Below are positions 34,260-48,322 of a stretch of DNA of 64,000 nucleotides, in pieces. A program made the translations under genes and the position numbers. Below the pieces are notes generated by a model, which was given only the letters and a program-made list of their open reading frames with translations, ran no database searches and was not told the origin of the DNA. The DNA comes from Auanema rhodensis (Eukaryota > Nematoda > Chromadorea > Rhabditida > Rhabditidae): NCBI GenBank assembly GCA_964057225.1, contig OZ059898.1:15725267-15789266 (forward strand). The letters are read 5' to 3'. Numbering within the stretch: position 1 is the first letter of the stretch; each line of letters starts with the position of its first letter.

Positions 34260-37200
34260 ACCAGCTATGTATGAACATAGAAATAAATAGAAAATGAATA
34301 GAAAAAAACAATAAAAAAGAAAAAACTTGAAGAAGAAATCAAAAAGGTTATTAAGCTCAAACATAAATTGGTGTTGATGCTAAAATACGGAATTGAACAC
34401 AGAGAGCTTTTTCTTTTTTTCAGAAAATCATGAGAATAATGTTTTTTTTCTTCAAGCAATTGAATAACGGAACCAAAATTCTCAAAAAATATAATTTGAC
34501 ATGAGGAACATCTATGTATGATCATCTTGAATCAGATACTCATTAGTTTCATGAACACGTAAATAAACCTTAGAATGTTCAAACATGAGTTCACTTTGTG
34601 TTTCCTCATCATTCTGGAAACTATGTATGAACACGAATCAGTGCTTTTATGATGACTATATTAGCTTTCACAGTGAATTCTTGAGCTAAAAAGATCAACT
34701 GGTTTTTCATAATTTACCAAAAAAAAGTTAATTTGTTTCAAAAATTAAAACTAAAATCTGGTATTGCTTGTATGGCCTATGCGAATGTTTCGTTCATTAA
34801 AATGGTCTTCAGAAATTTGAACGCTAAGCTTATTTTATATTTCGAAAACCTGATTTCTGCTCATTAGCTAATCGATGAGACAATTTGAGAAATTAATTTT
34901 TTTTGGTTTAATTGGTCAAGTACAATGTGCGGAGCTAATAGCTTTCTGAAGCTTTTTGGCAAAAATCTTAATTTTGAAAGCATGTGGACAGAGAGCAATT
35001 GGCATTAGCTGATAATGCTGATACAAATTTGAAGCATTGTCGCAGCAAAGTAAGACGATAATCAAGATGCTTGAAGTAAAGCTCATATTCCAATATAAGT
35101 TTATACTATTTATGATACGTATTAGTTCGTATGTTACTTTATGATTCCATGAATTGCCAAGTTCTAGTCATAAAAATGGTCAGTTAGGCGACAATCATAA
35201 GTTGGAACAGCCAAAAGAGCAGAGAGCATTTACATGACAGGACTGGACGTTTCGTCGAAAGCAAAGACCAGTTTGGACTTTGTAAACATGTAAACAGATT
35301 AAAGAACATGGAAAGGATGTTTTGATTCCGAAATTGAAACATAAAAGACAACAGCAACAGATGCAGCAAAGCTGTAACATGCAACATGCATGGTATAAGC
35401 TAAATGATTACCAGGAAGCTGATGATTAGAAATGCCTTTTGAACATTTGTCATCAAAAGCTATGAAATCTCACAGACATTTTCAATTAAACCTGAACACA
35501 AGCCTTCCACCATTTGTTTCTTTCCATTCCAGCACCTACTCTATTCTAATACTAGTGATAAAGAACATTATTTCAAGAATATCAATTAAAATTTAAGTGG
35601 CTGGCTGATTGTTGTGTATGTATGTGAGTTTTGATGATCAAGAGTTTCCAAATATAATACATCAACTTCACGTTTCAAAAGGGAAAGCCTTGTTCCACTT
35701 ATATTGTTTCACATACATACATGTACATATGTATATACACATACACATACATGTATGATGAAAAATCTGAGAGAAATGATGAAAAGAGCTGATAGAGAGA
35801 TGAGGTTACAAAGAGAAATATTTAGTATATCATATATACATATATGTATATTAAATATATTTATGCATTATGTTATTTAAATTTAATTTTGTTTTCAAAA
35901 TTCAAACTCTTTAATTTCAATTTGATATCATTGGAACAACTTTTATGTATTTTTCGAATATTATTTCAATTTTTCAAATATACGCATATATTACTTTTCT
36001 TTTTTCTCTCTTTTTTCATAATAAAAATTAATAAAAAGAAAAATATGAAAGAAACTATTTTTATTCATATTATTACTACTAAGATTAGAATTCCGTAACC
36101 AAATTAACATCAAGTAGCTATCAGAAAACCAAAAAAAAAATTCGTTTTACAAGCCAATCTTCCACATTTCATAATGAAATAGCAGCCTATTAAAGGGTGA
36201 TTGTCTAGAATTGATCAAGGAAAATGTGATTTATCAAGTCTATGCTTTGATTTGGCTTCTATTTCCTTTTATCATATAAGAGTTTGAGCAACATATAGCA
36301 TTATATATTTGTTTTTTCAATGTTTTCAGACATCAATAATAATTTTTTAAAAAAAAAATGTAAATATAAAAATATAATTTCTATAATTTTCTTTTTTCAT
36401 AATTCAATAATTATTATAAATATTAATATTTGTAGAATTATTAGACATATACATGCATATACATGTATGCTAAGAAGCAGCAATTTATGCTTCTTTTTGA
36501 AATAATTAAATAGATTGAATATTTCATGAAATCTTAAAGTCATTCATCAAACTTTATATCTTTTGATACATAATAATTGAAAATAATACTTTTTCTTTGG
36601 ATTATAAAAGAGTAAAAACGAATTAAACTCTGATGTTTTACTACTATTAGAATATGTGTTTCTTTATGTTTTGTAATATTTAATTTTAAAAAATAATTAA
36701 GAAATATGATCAACCGTTTAACTGATCCATTCAAAATTAAATAATCAAACCCACGTTTCACGTAACTCTCTCCCTCTTTCTCTCTCTCTCTCTATCTCTC
36801 TCTCTCTCTACGTTCATTTATCTCAATATCACGTATAGTTCTTCATTAGAGTATTGAAATATGTACTACATATAATCAAGTTTTTAATAATTTTATTTTT
36901 TACTTTTTAAACATTTGAGCTTTTAGTTTTATCCGTTTTTTTCTGATAACTCTCAATACTTTTTTTGAATCTCTTTACTTGAATCTAGACATTTCTAGTG
37001 GAAAATAACTAAATTAATTTCTTTTCTTCAATATTTCTCTGGCCAATGAATGTTTCAAATTAAAATTTTGTTCTTCAACAGAGGAAAAAAAACTTTTTTT
37101 CAGGAAATTTCTAATTGAATTTGTTTTATTATTTATTAATATATAATATATGTATGATAGTTAACTGCATATACATAGTATATATCATTCACGTCATTTG

Positions 37201-37640
37201 CAAATTCATAATTCTTCGTGACACCTACTTCCATCTAAAAACCAAAACAAAATTTAGATCGAATGAATTCATTAACTATACCTTCTTCAATGTTTCATAA
37301 TAATTGCATATTTATCATCTGAGAAACTTGAGCTTTTTTTTGTGTCTCACCTTCAACTTAACCAGCATTAGCTATTCATCTGAGCAACTTAGCTGCACTC
37401 AAATCAACGATATGAATAGATTTCCTGTTTTCTTCTAATATGAGATATTCAATATCGATAATAGTTTAACTTCGATAATAGTTTTTCCATGTACTACAAG
37501 TTCAGTGATAGTCGAAAGAGTGATAGAGTTTGGGTCAACAAGTATGACTGTATGTAACATCAAAACTTGATGTTTCCCTCATTTAGAATAAGCGTTATGT
37601 AAATTCTGCAAATGTTTCGTCTACTCTCAAAAGGGCTAAA
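34260..37640. other. AT-rich gene-poor region, left edge of desert
   Basis: No confident gene. A purine-rich stretch at about 34980-35430 has coding-like open segments on the plus strand. One ends at a good GTAAG donor at 35053, and another frame has a Gln run near 35354-35374. They do not join into one frame. Palindromic ACATACATGTACATATGTATATACACATACACATACATGTATG-like AT/GT sequence lies near 35710-35755. The rest is low-complexity AT-rich DNA. Confidence 0.4.
36774..36810. repeat. (CT)n microsatellite
   Basis: CT run with a TAT interruption, in the AT-rich desert. Confidence 0.8.
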
Positions 37641-37643
37641 CGA

Positions 37644-37692
<49 letters not shown>

Positions 37693-40600
37693 TTCTCTCT
37701 TTTTCGCTTTTTATATTCCATTTTTTATCCTCCCACAAAGTCTTGTTTCTCATTCACAACAATGTCCACTAGGCCTTTATTTTAGAATCAATTTGGCCAA
37801 TTCCTTGGGGCCATGCCAGCTTCATGTTACTTTGGCCTGGTTATGGAACCCATTTCGTTTGGTCCGTCTTCTCTATCGCAACATTCTTGCTCACGTTTGT
37901 TTGTTGTTCGCTTGATCGTTGCTCTATCCCTGCTGTCCGACCCCTCCCCTTTTCCTCTCTATTACTCTCTACTCCTTTCATCTGTATCTCTGTCCACTTC
38001 TGGATACTTCAGTATCTCTCTTCCGTTATCTTCCTCCTCTTTCACCTTCTATTCCTCACACGTTACTATTCTCTCTCTGTTTCTCTTATATGCCTATCTT
38101 GGGACCACACCCTCCTTCACTCTCTTCCTTTTTTTTGAATTTGCTATTTCTCTTTTTTTCGTTCACTGCTCCACTCTCAGGACGAAACATTGGCGCTGGC
38201 GACAACGTTTGAAAACCTCAATGCTTTCTTTCCAAGGGGCTACTAACAGAAAGTTCCGGAACGCCCACTACTTTTGATTCGGTTGAAACTCGAAAAAGTG
38301 ATGAAAATAGAATAGAATTGGAGAAAATATGATCGCAATAGAGGACAAAAAACTTCAGAAAAATATGCAAAACGGCTTTCCAAATGACATTTGGAGATGT
38401 GAGTCTTAATCCGGAAAAAGTCTTTCCAAAATTCAAAATGCGCAGGTAAAACCAATCCAGAAACTTATTTTTCAGCTTGATTAGAGGAAAATAGCTAAAT
38501 ATGACTATAAATTCATATTTGTGTACAGCTTAATAGCTTAACTATGTCATATATACGGAAATGGATAGGTTTGCAGAACAGCTTAATCCATTTTCTATCA
38601 ATTTCTTGCTGATTCTCTGCTTGTTTCTTGTTGAAACAGCAGTTTCATTGCATCAACATTTGCCAAATTCATTGCTGAAAATTGAATTTCCAAAAAAAAA
38701 AATCGAACAGCTGAAATTACAATTGAAGCAGGAATCTGATTTTGTTTTTTATCAGAGGCCATAAGGTTATTGATCTTGTAATAGTATTTTCATGTTTGTG
38801 CTATCCATCTACTTCCTAGGATCCAGAATTTGCAACTTCGATTCATCAATCTACCGCCTTATTTCATCTACAGTTGTACTTTTCCTTTGAGGTTATTTGG
38901 AAGACAAGCATAAAGATTGAAGATGATATATCATTCTGGGTTGCTGAAGTTTTTTGTTTCTCAGTCTGTCAAGTTGAAACTAAGTTTTGAAACTGCTAAA
39001 CTTCACGGAAATATGAAAAGAGGGAAAAGAAACTGAATCATTAGTATTATCTAGGAGTATATTCATATTTTACTGAGTTCGTATAGATTTCATTATTTGA
39101 AAACAAATAAAATGAAATAATTTATAACAAAATAAGTAATAGTAACATGTAGCTTCATACATATGTGATTAATCAGAAAATATAAATTAAGCATTATAAC
39201 GAAATGCAAACTTGAGCTGCAACAACATTCAGGCCACTAGGTATGTTACTAGATAGGCTACTAGACATAGGTGGATTGAAACTTGTAAGCATCCACACAC
39301 CAAACTTCTTTATTCAGCATTTTCTGATGAAGGTTTTTGTTTCTTTCAACCTCTATCCTATCATTTCATTGTTTCTCTGTTTTATATCATTTTCTACTCC
39401 TCTCTGTACACATTCAATCGACCTACGCAGCATTAAGTTCGCAGATTTGATTTGTTTATGTTTGTAAACTATCACATTGACATTTCATTTTGAAACATTT
39501 AAACGAACAAAAAGTAAAATAATGAAAGCAAATTGCCAAATGTTAGCCATATGTCAACTGTGTTTATGATACAAAACTTTGTTTTTTTTTTAAATATTCC
39601 TTTCTCTTCTCTTCTTTTCTTCTGTTCTTCCTCTCATATTCTCACAAATTTACAATATTCTTCTTATATGTATGAATCTTTACATTGATATATCATGTTT
39701 TGAATATAAACTTCCATCTATCTTACCTTTCAACTTAATTTTCAAATCTGATTCATAATTCAAAAGTTCATTTTTTTTCTGCTAATTTTAATAACACAAA
39801 TTAATATTTAAAATTGTGCAAAGCATTAGAAATTAGAATTACAAATACAAAAGAATTATTAGTTTTGAACATTATAATGAGAAAAAAAAACTTTTTATTT
39901 TATTTATTTATTTCGTTTTTTATTCAACTGAATATTTTTTCTCCATTTTCAATTTGTCTTCAAGCTTTCATTAATCATTGGCCCAATATCTAAGTAGTTT
40001 GCTTTGCTTAATTTGAAATTCTCACCTTTTCTGCTAAAAATGTGTTCATTCATCATGGATACAATTAAAAACTACATCTGGTCTTGCCAATTCATCTCGA
40101 TTTTCTTTTTTTTCTCTTTAAGTAGTTTGACGTATTTTGAGAAAATGCTGTCAAAACCTGGCGAAGAGAAACAAATCAGAATAAACAATTTGCAGCCATC
40201 GCTAAAGCATTCTACATTATACTGATACGATCCATGAAATCGAATTTAGCAATAGAATCTGATGATTGGCAAACGTTTCGTTATTTGTATTGGCAAGAGT
40301 AAAGCTCATATTCCTATGCCTGATATCAAACATGCAATTTTTCTCCTCGGTTTGTTCAAAATTCTATTGTGACCATATTGAATTGAGGAGTATATGGGTA
40401 TGGAACGTTGTGTTTTTTCCTTGTTTTATTTCATATATTTTTATTGAATTAAGTGAAAGAAAGCTTCCAATATATAGCATGACAATTGAGGAATAATATC
40501 ATGAAGTGAGTGGTCATTGGAAACATGCAACGTAATATAGAATAATCAAGAATCAACTGAGTTGATTGAAATAGAGATGAAGGCAAAACATACGAGAGGG

Positions 40601-41149
40601 AGAGAGAGAGAGAGAGAGATGCAAAGTGAACGTAAATGAGAGAAAAAGCTGGAAAATGTCTGAATGCGGGTTTCCAGAGTAAGGAGACAGACTTACATCC
40701 GTGTTCAGTGTTTGATTTTCACAAAGTAATTCAGTTAATTATGTCTGATATTACGTGCACACGTTGTTGTATGCAAATTTTCACGTTGCTCTCTAAACGC
40801 TTAATTGTATGTGGAGATGCAAATAAGAACATAGATTGCATAAGCTAATTCTCTCATAAATTTTATAATTTACTAACTATAATATAATATTTTATAATTA
40901 ATCAATATATATATATATATATATTCTTTTTTTTTTGTTTCTCAAATATTTATATTTAGTTCATATTTAAAAATTGTACTTTTCACACAAAATCATAAAT
41001 TAGTATAAAATGTAAGCTGATCAATAATCAAATAATACATTTTAAGTTAATTACAACTCAACTACATTACATTCTTATGACTAGAATACAAAAAAATGAA
41101 AATCTTTTCTTCTTTTTCATTATATTTTTCCATTTACTCTCCGTTAGTG
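37641..41149. other. Desert segment with CT repeats and one GC-elevated patch
   Basis: Starts with a CT microsatellite at about 37648-37702. A pyrimidine-rich plus strand then keeps long hydrophobic Ser/Leu/Phe/Pro frames open at 37813-38277, in more than one frame at once. That is a signature of low-complexity composition rather than coding. A small GC-elevated patch lies at 38165-38275, with a CTCTCAG acceptor before it. The rest is AT-rich with no gene recognised. Confidence 0.4.
37648..37702. repeat. (CT)n microsatellite
   Basis: Long CT dinucleotide run on the plus strand, followed by TTTCTCTC variants. Confidence 0.85.
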
Positions 41150-41290
41150 GTGAACTTCAGCAAATACGATCGTGCTGGAGGTCATCAGGCATGAGGCAGC
41201 CTGGCGAATGCTCATATCAAGGCTGCAAAGCTATCAAAAACTTGCATTGATAGACTACGCTTATTTGATTCATGAGCATTACTTGTTATA
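41150..41290. other. GC-elevated island in the desert
   Basis: About 140 bp with clearly higher GC than its surroundings. Open frames exist on both strands. On the minus strand a TTGCAG acceptor precedes LDMSIRQAASCLMTSS. On the plus strand a frame contains SCWRSSGMRQPGECSYQGC. With frames open on both strands it could be an exon, a regulatory element or neither. Confidence 0.3.
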
Positions 41291-41717
41291 TCATTTTCAT
41301 CTAATCACGTACGATTTTTCCGAGTTTTCATGAAGTTCCTTCATGTCTCTCTCTTTCATTCGCTTTATGTTTTTCTTCTTTTTTTTATCTTTCTCTTTGT
41401 TTCCCTTTCTCTCCCACCCCCTCTCCCTCTCTCTCGATCTCTTTAACTGCCCTTCCAATCCATTTTGCTAGCTTCTTCTTTGGTTTTTACTCATCTTAAC
41501 TCATTCTTGTTATCGTCCACGAAAAAAAGCGCTAGAGTCCATAGAAATATTCACTTGTTGCGCATACTCTATTATTCGTCCTAAAAGGCGATGAAATTCA
41601 ATTACTTTTCACTTTACTGCTCTCTACAACAGCTGTTCCGTTTTTGAAATATATTTTTCTTCATGTATGTATGCATCATTCATATATTCATATGGTGTTT
41701 CTCCATCAATTCTAATA

Positions 41718-41719
<2 letters not shown>

Positions 41720-41755
<36 letters not shown>

Positions 41756-41785
41756 ACCTTTTTCTCTCTCTCTCTTTCTCACCCT
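41720..41785. repeat. (CT)n microsatellite
   Basis: CT dinucleotide run, interrupted near its end by TTTACC and TTT. Confidence 0.85.
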
Positions 41786-42076
41786 CTTTACTTCTCTCTA
41801 TCACTCTCACTTTCTTCTTATACCAATATATATCTTTTATCTTGCTTAATATTCAAATCTGAATACATTATATCAACACAACCTACCGTAATCATAAATA
41901 TCTTCGGCCATAATTTAAAGAAATTATTATTTTTTTCTCAATCACAAGCTCTCTCCTGAGGACAAACAAGCAATGTGATTATTAATTTCGGTAAAGCGCT
42001 TATTTGTTCTCTCATTATGGTCATATTAGTTGATTTATATGTTCACACTCTCATAAACCTTTACTAACTCACCCCC

Positions 42077-42126
42077 TCTTTCTGTCTCTCTCTGTCTCTC
42101 TCTGTTTCTCTCTCTCTGTCTCTCTC

Positions 42127-42211
<85 letters not shown>
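42077..42211. repeat. Long (CT)n microsatellite with (TCTG) variants
   Basis: About 135 bp. The left half carries regular TCTGTCTCTC and TCTGTTTCTC variants and the right half is a pure CT run of about 80 bp. It is one of the longest arrays in the window and a candidate for triplex-forming (H-DNA) structure. Confidence 0.9.
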
Positions 42212-42213
<2 letters not shown>

Positions 42214-43479
42214 TCAATCACACAAAATTTGAATAACTATATCGGCTAACTATTATCAAGAGTAATCAGTCATTTTTCTGTATTTTTAGTCGAAAAATTC
42301 CAATTAAATATAACGACTATGAAAAGTTTTTTTTTCATTTAAAACTTTATTATACTATAGCTATCATTTTTCTTTATTATTATTATAATATACTATACCA
42401 TATAAAGCATTTTCTATCATCTATCTTTTTGAAATTTGATGTCAAAAATACTTTTTTTCCCAATGATTATTCTAACTTTACTCAGAAATTCATGAGACAA
42501 ATTGCCAACATACATTGTTCATTCTTTAAACATTTTCTACACCCAATTCAGCTAATCATTCAATGTATTTTGAACCAAATTCAAATTTCTCGGACAATCT
42601 TTTGCTCAATTGCTTGTTTCCGTTTCATAAATATCCGTGGTTGTTATTTCGGTAGGGTATTTCTTTGAAACTTTTGTCTCAATGTTCAGCTTACAATGTG
42701 ACTTCATACTCGGCTATTTGTGTCTTTTTGTATTCTTTCTTCAATCTCTTTTAAATGTCTCTCTCTCTCTCTCTTTATTCTCTCTCACTCTCTCTCACTC
42801 TCTGCCTATTGCTCACATTCTCTCTACTTTATATCTTTATAATGACCGCACACTTCTCTCTCTACCTTTTACGCTCTCTCATAATTTTACTCTGAGATCT
42901 CCATGAACTATGAATGTTTGTATGTATTATGTGAGAAAATATGTATATAAAGCTGTCCTCTACTACAAACTATTGTTGTACCAAGCCTACATGGCTTTTC
43001 GATTTGAAGACCATAGTTGAGGCCAGCCGTAAATGGTCCAAGAAATTGCTCTCTAAGCATTCTGCTACTATCATTCGGCTCGTTTGGGCAAAATAGAAAT
43101 GTTTTGTTTCAAAACATCCCCGCATTTCTTGTTCATCCCGCTTTTCCCATTTCATTCAGGAGGCACTGCTTCTCCTGTTTTAGCATTTTTCTACTTAGTA
43201 TGTTCAAGTATACTTTGAATGTTTCCCTATTTTTCATTCAAATAGATATCTCTCCTCCCACACTCCATATCTGAGCATCTAGCCTCGTATTTCCCATATT
43301 ATCCTATCGTTTTCTCGGTCGACTTATCCCTCTAGTTCCACTTCTTTTTTTGCCGACAATTTCCGAATTGAAATCAACCATTGCACCATACCTCAACTAC
43401 AATATCTACTACAATCTTTCCCTCCCCCCCCCTTTTTCTCAACTCTCTCTCTCTCTCAAGTCTCCATCTCTCTCTCTCT

Positions 43480-43522
<43 letters not shown>

Positions 43523-45160
43523 CCTCTCTCTGTCCTTCTCGAACTCTCTACCGTTTCCTATTCATCTTTATTCTTTTTGCCACTTGTTCTGCCCTTCCAT
43601 TTTTTTGCATTTTTTCTTTCTGTCTTCATCACCTCTCTCCATTCTCCCACTCCTCCTATCTCTCGCTCATAACATTAGTAGTAGGCTCAATTTTCTTCAA
43701 AACTGTTCTTTAATGTTATTGCTCTCTGGGACGTAATATTTGCCCAGTTCAAACCATGAGTTTGCTGATTTTTAAATATTTACTCTACTGCCAACAGCGG
43801 CTCTCCGGAACCTCAAGCCTTCTCAGCTTGCTGTAACTTACCTCTAACCATCCAATTGCTTTTTATTCTGTTCACTCATACCGTTATGTCAATGTATAAG
43901 AAGAACGCAAAGTTTTATTTCGCAACATCAAAACTGGAGAAGTTCAAGGATTGTTGTGAGATGAATATGAGATTCAAAGACTAAAGACAATATTGTTTTT
44001 ACAATATATGTATTTGGCCACCTTCATACCACCTTCATACCCTCATTATACATAATAAACTGAACAAAATTGTATTATTAATATATAATTAAAACTAATT
44101 ATATATATAATAACGTTCAAAAAAAATAAGATAATATTGAGATTATATAGTTAAAGCAAGAAGATAGCAATGCAATCGACCACAGCTGAAGTTGCTACTT
44201 TCCAAAACTAGTTGGATTATATGCTTTTCCCCTCTTTCCTCTCAACTTTACAATTTATTTGCATAAGGTAAAACTAAAATTACCTTTATATGTTCAGTTG
44301 TTAACATACATACTATGTATATCTGAACTATGTTTCAAATTCTGGGAAGAAACAAAAAGAAAGAAAGAAAAGAAACAGTAGTTTTCAGTTCCATATTCAT
44401 CTATAATTCATAAAGCATTGCTGATGAAGCTTCTCATGTTGCATCACACAATACGCTTTCATTTTTTTCCTTTTTCTTTCATACATCTTCCATCACTTTT
44501 TTTTTCTCGCAGTCAAGTTTGCCCTTTCGCTCCATCATTACACCTACGCTATACAATATTTTTCATTTGTGATTAGATAATATTTTTTGATTTTATCTTC
44601 CTATTTGTAATTGTTTCCTTCATTTGCATCAAATATCGTCTTCTTCTTGAATATGTTATATGTCAATTTCTCCCCTTTTCTCCTTTAATCTTACATGAGT
44701 TTCAGCTTCTGCACTCAATTTTTAGATTAATTCTCTTCGTGTTTTGCCTGCTCTCTCCCTCTCAATCTCTCACTCTCCCTTTCAATATCTCTAGATATAT
44801 CTTTCATTTTTGTTATGTTCGTTTGCGACTAAGTTATTTGAATTTGAAAATTGGTCAACATGTGTCCACGTCACCGGATGCTCATCTTGGGTGGCTTCAG
44901 AATATGGCAACATAGCATAACAGCTGCAGCTAGCCGTTCATTGCTCGCTCTATAGACTTTTGGTCAAACTTTTCATTTGCTTCAGCTTTAAACCCCCTGG
45001 GGTTAAATTTGATAATTCTTTTCGACACGATTGATGTTCTTTTTGAAAAGTGATTGAAATCACAGAGTGACTACCGTTGCGTTCTCATTTTCTCTTAAGA
45101 ATTTCGATTCATCATACTCAGCTTCTTTACTGTTTCAGCCAATTTGATAATTGTGACTGA
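42212..45160. other. Desert segment, AT-rich with CT runs and two GC-elevated patches
   Basis: No confident gene. CT-rich stretches lie at about 42757-42800 and 43442-43530. GC-elevated patches at about 42960-43100 and 44865-44960 have short open frames on the minus strand, for example RMIVAECLESNFLDHLRLAS near 43080. A 51-codon plus-strand ATG frame lies at 42941-43096. None has a known domain. Confidence 0.35.
43442..43530. repeat. (CT)n-rich tract with C-runs
   Basis: CT dinucleotides with CCCCCC interruptions, on the plus strand. Confidence 0.8.
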
Positions 45161-45164
45161 ACTT

Positions 45165-45168
<4 letters not shown>

Positions 45169-45225
<57 letters not shown>

Positions 45226-45255
45226 TCTCTATCTCGCTATCTCCCTCTCGCTCTA
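45169..45255. repeat. (CT)n microsatellite
   Basis: Pure CT for about 50 bp, then CT with ATCTCG and CCCTCTC variants. Confidence 0.9.
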
Positions 45256-46541
45256 TCGGAGTGTTATTATACTCAATCTTTGCTTTCATTTCTCTCTTAG
45301 TAGTATTCTTTTTACTTTTTTTTTTAAAAAACGTCATTTTTTTCTGAATGAAAATCCCTCACTCAAACCAAAAATTTAATTTTTTTTGAGCCGTCAAATT
45401 CAATTTTGAAACACAGCAAACGTTTTTCCGTTTTTGTGAATGTTTTTGGTGAAGACAAACAAATGGCATTCAGCAAACTTTCCGAATGAATTTTATTTAC
45501 TTTTCAAGCATTTATCATCGTTTAAACTATTATCTTTCTGTACATTTATTATCATATTTATAAATATAAATAAATATATAGATAGATATAGATATAGATA
45601 TAGATAGATCTAATTATATATAATATTTAAATATATTTAATTTATGTATATACATATAGTGATATGCAATAGATATTCATAGACAATTTCTATTTTTTCT
45701 CATTTCTGCAGGTCAATTTTAATATTTTATTTCTTTTTCTCTTTAATACATATATAAGTTGATTTGAAAATAGTATAAAGATTGAAAAAAAAATAGTTTT
45801 AAACACAAAGTTTTATTAACAAGTTTCTTCTTTTATTTAAATAATTTTATAAATATAGTTTTAGCTTTTTCAACTAAACTAATATAACTAGATATTCATC
45901 ATTATGACAAAAAAAAAAGAATTTCGGTTAAAATTAATTTTTTTTCTTATACTTGCGTGATAAAATAATATTTTATTTAATGCTAATATATCACGTAAAA
46001 TGTTTATGTGTTCACGTGAAATACACGTGAATCCTATTCTCATTCAATTCATTTAATTTGAATTCAAATGCACTAGTTGGTTGCTTACGTTTTTGAAAGC
46101 TAAACGATAAACTATATATATACAATTAATTTTCTGCCGGATGGCAAGGAAATTTTTCTATTTGAAATTCATGTTTGATAGCTAAAAGCAATAGTTAATT
46201 AATAAGATTATCTATACTGTAATACTACATAGGAAACAATTATATTAACATAAAATAACTATTTATATTTCTTAGTTTTGAAAAAAAAATTTTTTTTTCA
46301 ATTTTAAAACTTTTTCTCACTGAGTTTTATATGCTATAAATTATATATATTATATGTATATATATATATACATATATGTATAGATATATATATGTACATA
46401 TGTAGTTGAATGTATATAGTATAAACTTAATTTTTATATTTATATATATATATATATATCATAACACTAACTATAAACGAGTATAGATAGATATTTTCAT
46501 ATCTATTAGTTATACCTACTAGAGAGAGGGATATAGCTAGA

Positions 46542-46542
46542 A

Positions 46543-46598
<56 letters not shown>

Positions 46599-46599
46599 G
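46542..46599. repeat. (GA)n microsatellite
   Basis: GA dinucleotide run on the plus strand with AAAGAG interruptions. Confidence 0.9.
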
Positions 46600-47644
46600 T
46601 TGAAAAAGAAAGAAAGAAATATTGAGATCAAAGACTGCCAAATGAGTTGTTTACTTGTCTGAATAGCTTGCGCACAAACTCTCAAAAACCTACTATGACT
46701 CCGGCAGTTCATTTCTCATTTTGTTGTTTCATCATTATAGAAATTAGAATCTGTTATCATTCTTCATTATAAAAACTATGTTTATATTGTATTCTTTTCA
46801 AAGGTTATTTGAAAGAGACAAAGCTCTTAAATAGAAACATAGAGAGAGAGAATAAGGGAAAAAGAGGAGGAAAAGCATTAATTTGTATATGAAAAGAGGA
46901 TGAAGGTTTATACTTATTCATGATGATCATACTATTAAAATAATTATAAAAATATATGAATTATCGAATAAAGATGTTGATATAATTTATTCAAACTGAA
47001 AACAATTTCATTGTTTTATTTCAAAAAAAAATGAGAAGTAAAAGAAAATTAAAAGAATAATTGATGCATTTACAGCCGATCAAAGTTCGATATAAAGAAT
47101 GTAGCTGAATTTTTGAATGAAATAAAATAAAAAAAGTTTAAATATTCTATTTGTATTCAAGCCAAAATATTCTTCTAACTTGTGATATGTTGAACCTAAG
47201 CTTGGAAGAGCATATTATATAGTATAGTCTAGTTTGTTCCGTCTTTTCACCTGCCTTCTCTCCTCGTCAAATTTCAAATTTGTATATTTTTGATTATTTT
47301 TTTCTTTCTTTCGTATTTTTGGCGGTCTTCTGTTCGTTTGCTGTAAAGTACGACGAGCCTCCTGAATTGAATCAGGCATCACTTGTTTCTGACAAAACGT
47401 TCAATCTGAAGACGCATGAATATGATATGGATCGTCAGTACTTTGCAAATACATGATTCATCTCATTGTAAATGAAAAAAGTTTTAGGCTTGTTTTGCCT
47501 AGCTATTTGTTGAAAAAAAAGTTTTTTTTTCTCTCTCTCTCTAAGAGATAAAAGAGAGAAAAAGAAGCGTAAACCGTTTTATGACATGACATCATTCATC
47601 CTTCCATCAATCGCACTATTAGCACATCCCTCTTTCTTTCATTG

Positions 47645-47705
47645 TCTCTCCCTCTCTCTCTCTCTTTCTTTCTCTCTCCCCCCCCCCTCTCTCTCTCTCT
47701 CTCTC
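47645..47705. repeat. (CT)n microsatellite with C-run
   Basis: CT dinucleotides interrupted by TTTCTTTC and a run of nine Cs. Confidence 0.8.
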
Positions 47706-48228
47706 ATCTCTTCGTGTTTTCTAGCATTCATAAATTCTGATGGATTTTTGTATTTTCAAACTGTTCTTCCTCTTTTTTTTGGCAACACAAAGAGGATTTG
47801 GTTCAAATCATCATTGTTGAACTTGATATTTGGATATCATGAACCCCATCTCGAACGTCATAGCATCCCCCACATTCATCATTCACCTTGGAATTTTCCT
47901 CTTTTTTTTTTCAAATATATCTCTCTGTAGATCCCTTATTCTTGTTTTTCTTTTATTTTCTTTCCTCTTATCTCTCTCTCTTTCTCTCTCTCTATATCTC
48001 TAGGTACCTCTCGGTTTCCCGATTTATAATGTTCGGAAGAATATAAACCGTGTTTACAACGACGTGGTCATGAGGTGCGCAATGCCAAAAATTCGAACAC
48101 ATAAGCCTATTATTTGATCGAAAAATCTGCCTATTGTTCAAATATTTTGTTTGTCCTACATCAACAACTTCACATTCTTTCTAATTGGCATAAAGTCCGT
48201 TTCAAACTTTCAGCCTGAGATTGGCTCT

Positions 48229-48258
48229 CTGAAAGAGAGAAAGAGAAAGAGAAAGAGA

Positions 48259-48318
<60 letters not shown>
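48229..48318. repeat. (GAAA/GA)n compound microsatellite
   Basis: Starts as GAAAGA hexamer repeats and changes to pure GA for about 55 bp. Confidence 0.9.

Positions 48319-48322
<4 letters not shown>

Larger units (their letters stand above)
45256..48228. other. Desert segment, strongly AT-rich
   Basis: Contains a GATA-type run at about 45578-45610, TATA/TATG-rich DNA at about 46330-46460, a GA array and two modest GC patches (46640-46710, 47345-47440) with short coding-like minus-strand frames. The second has a TTTTGTCAG acceptor before MPDSIQEARRTLQ. No gene is supported. Confidence 0.4.

Noticed and set aside
37813-38277. 154-codon plus-strand frame, hydrophobic and Ser/Leu/Phe-rich
   Set aside because: The region is pyrimidine-rich and open in three overlapping frames at once. 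No splice context or recognisable domain, so it is compositional.
42035-42217. Open frame made of Arg-Glu repeats on the minus strand
   Set aside because: It is a translation of the CT/GA microsatellite, which contains no stop codons in any frame.
42941-43096. 51-codon plus-strand ATG frame over a GC-elevated patch
   Set aside because: The opposite strand is equally open over the same bases, and no splice or conservation evidence favours either.
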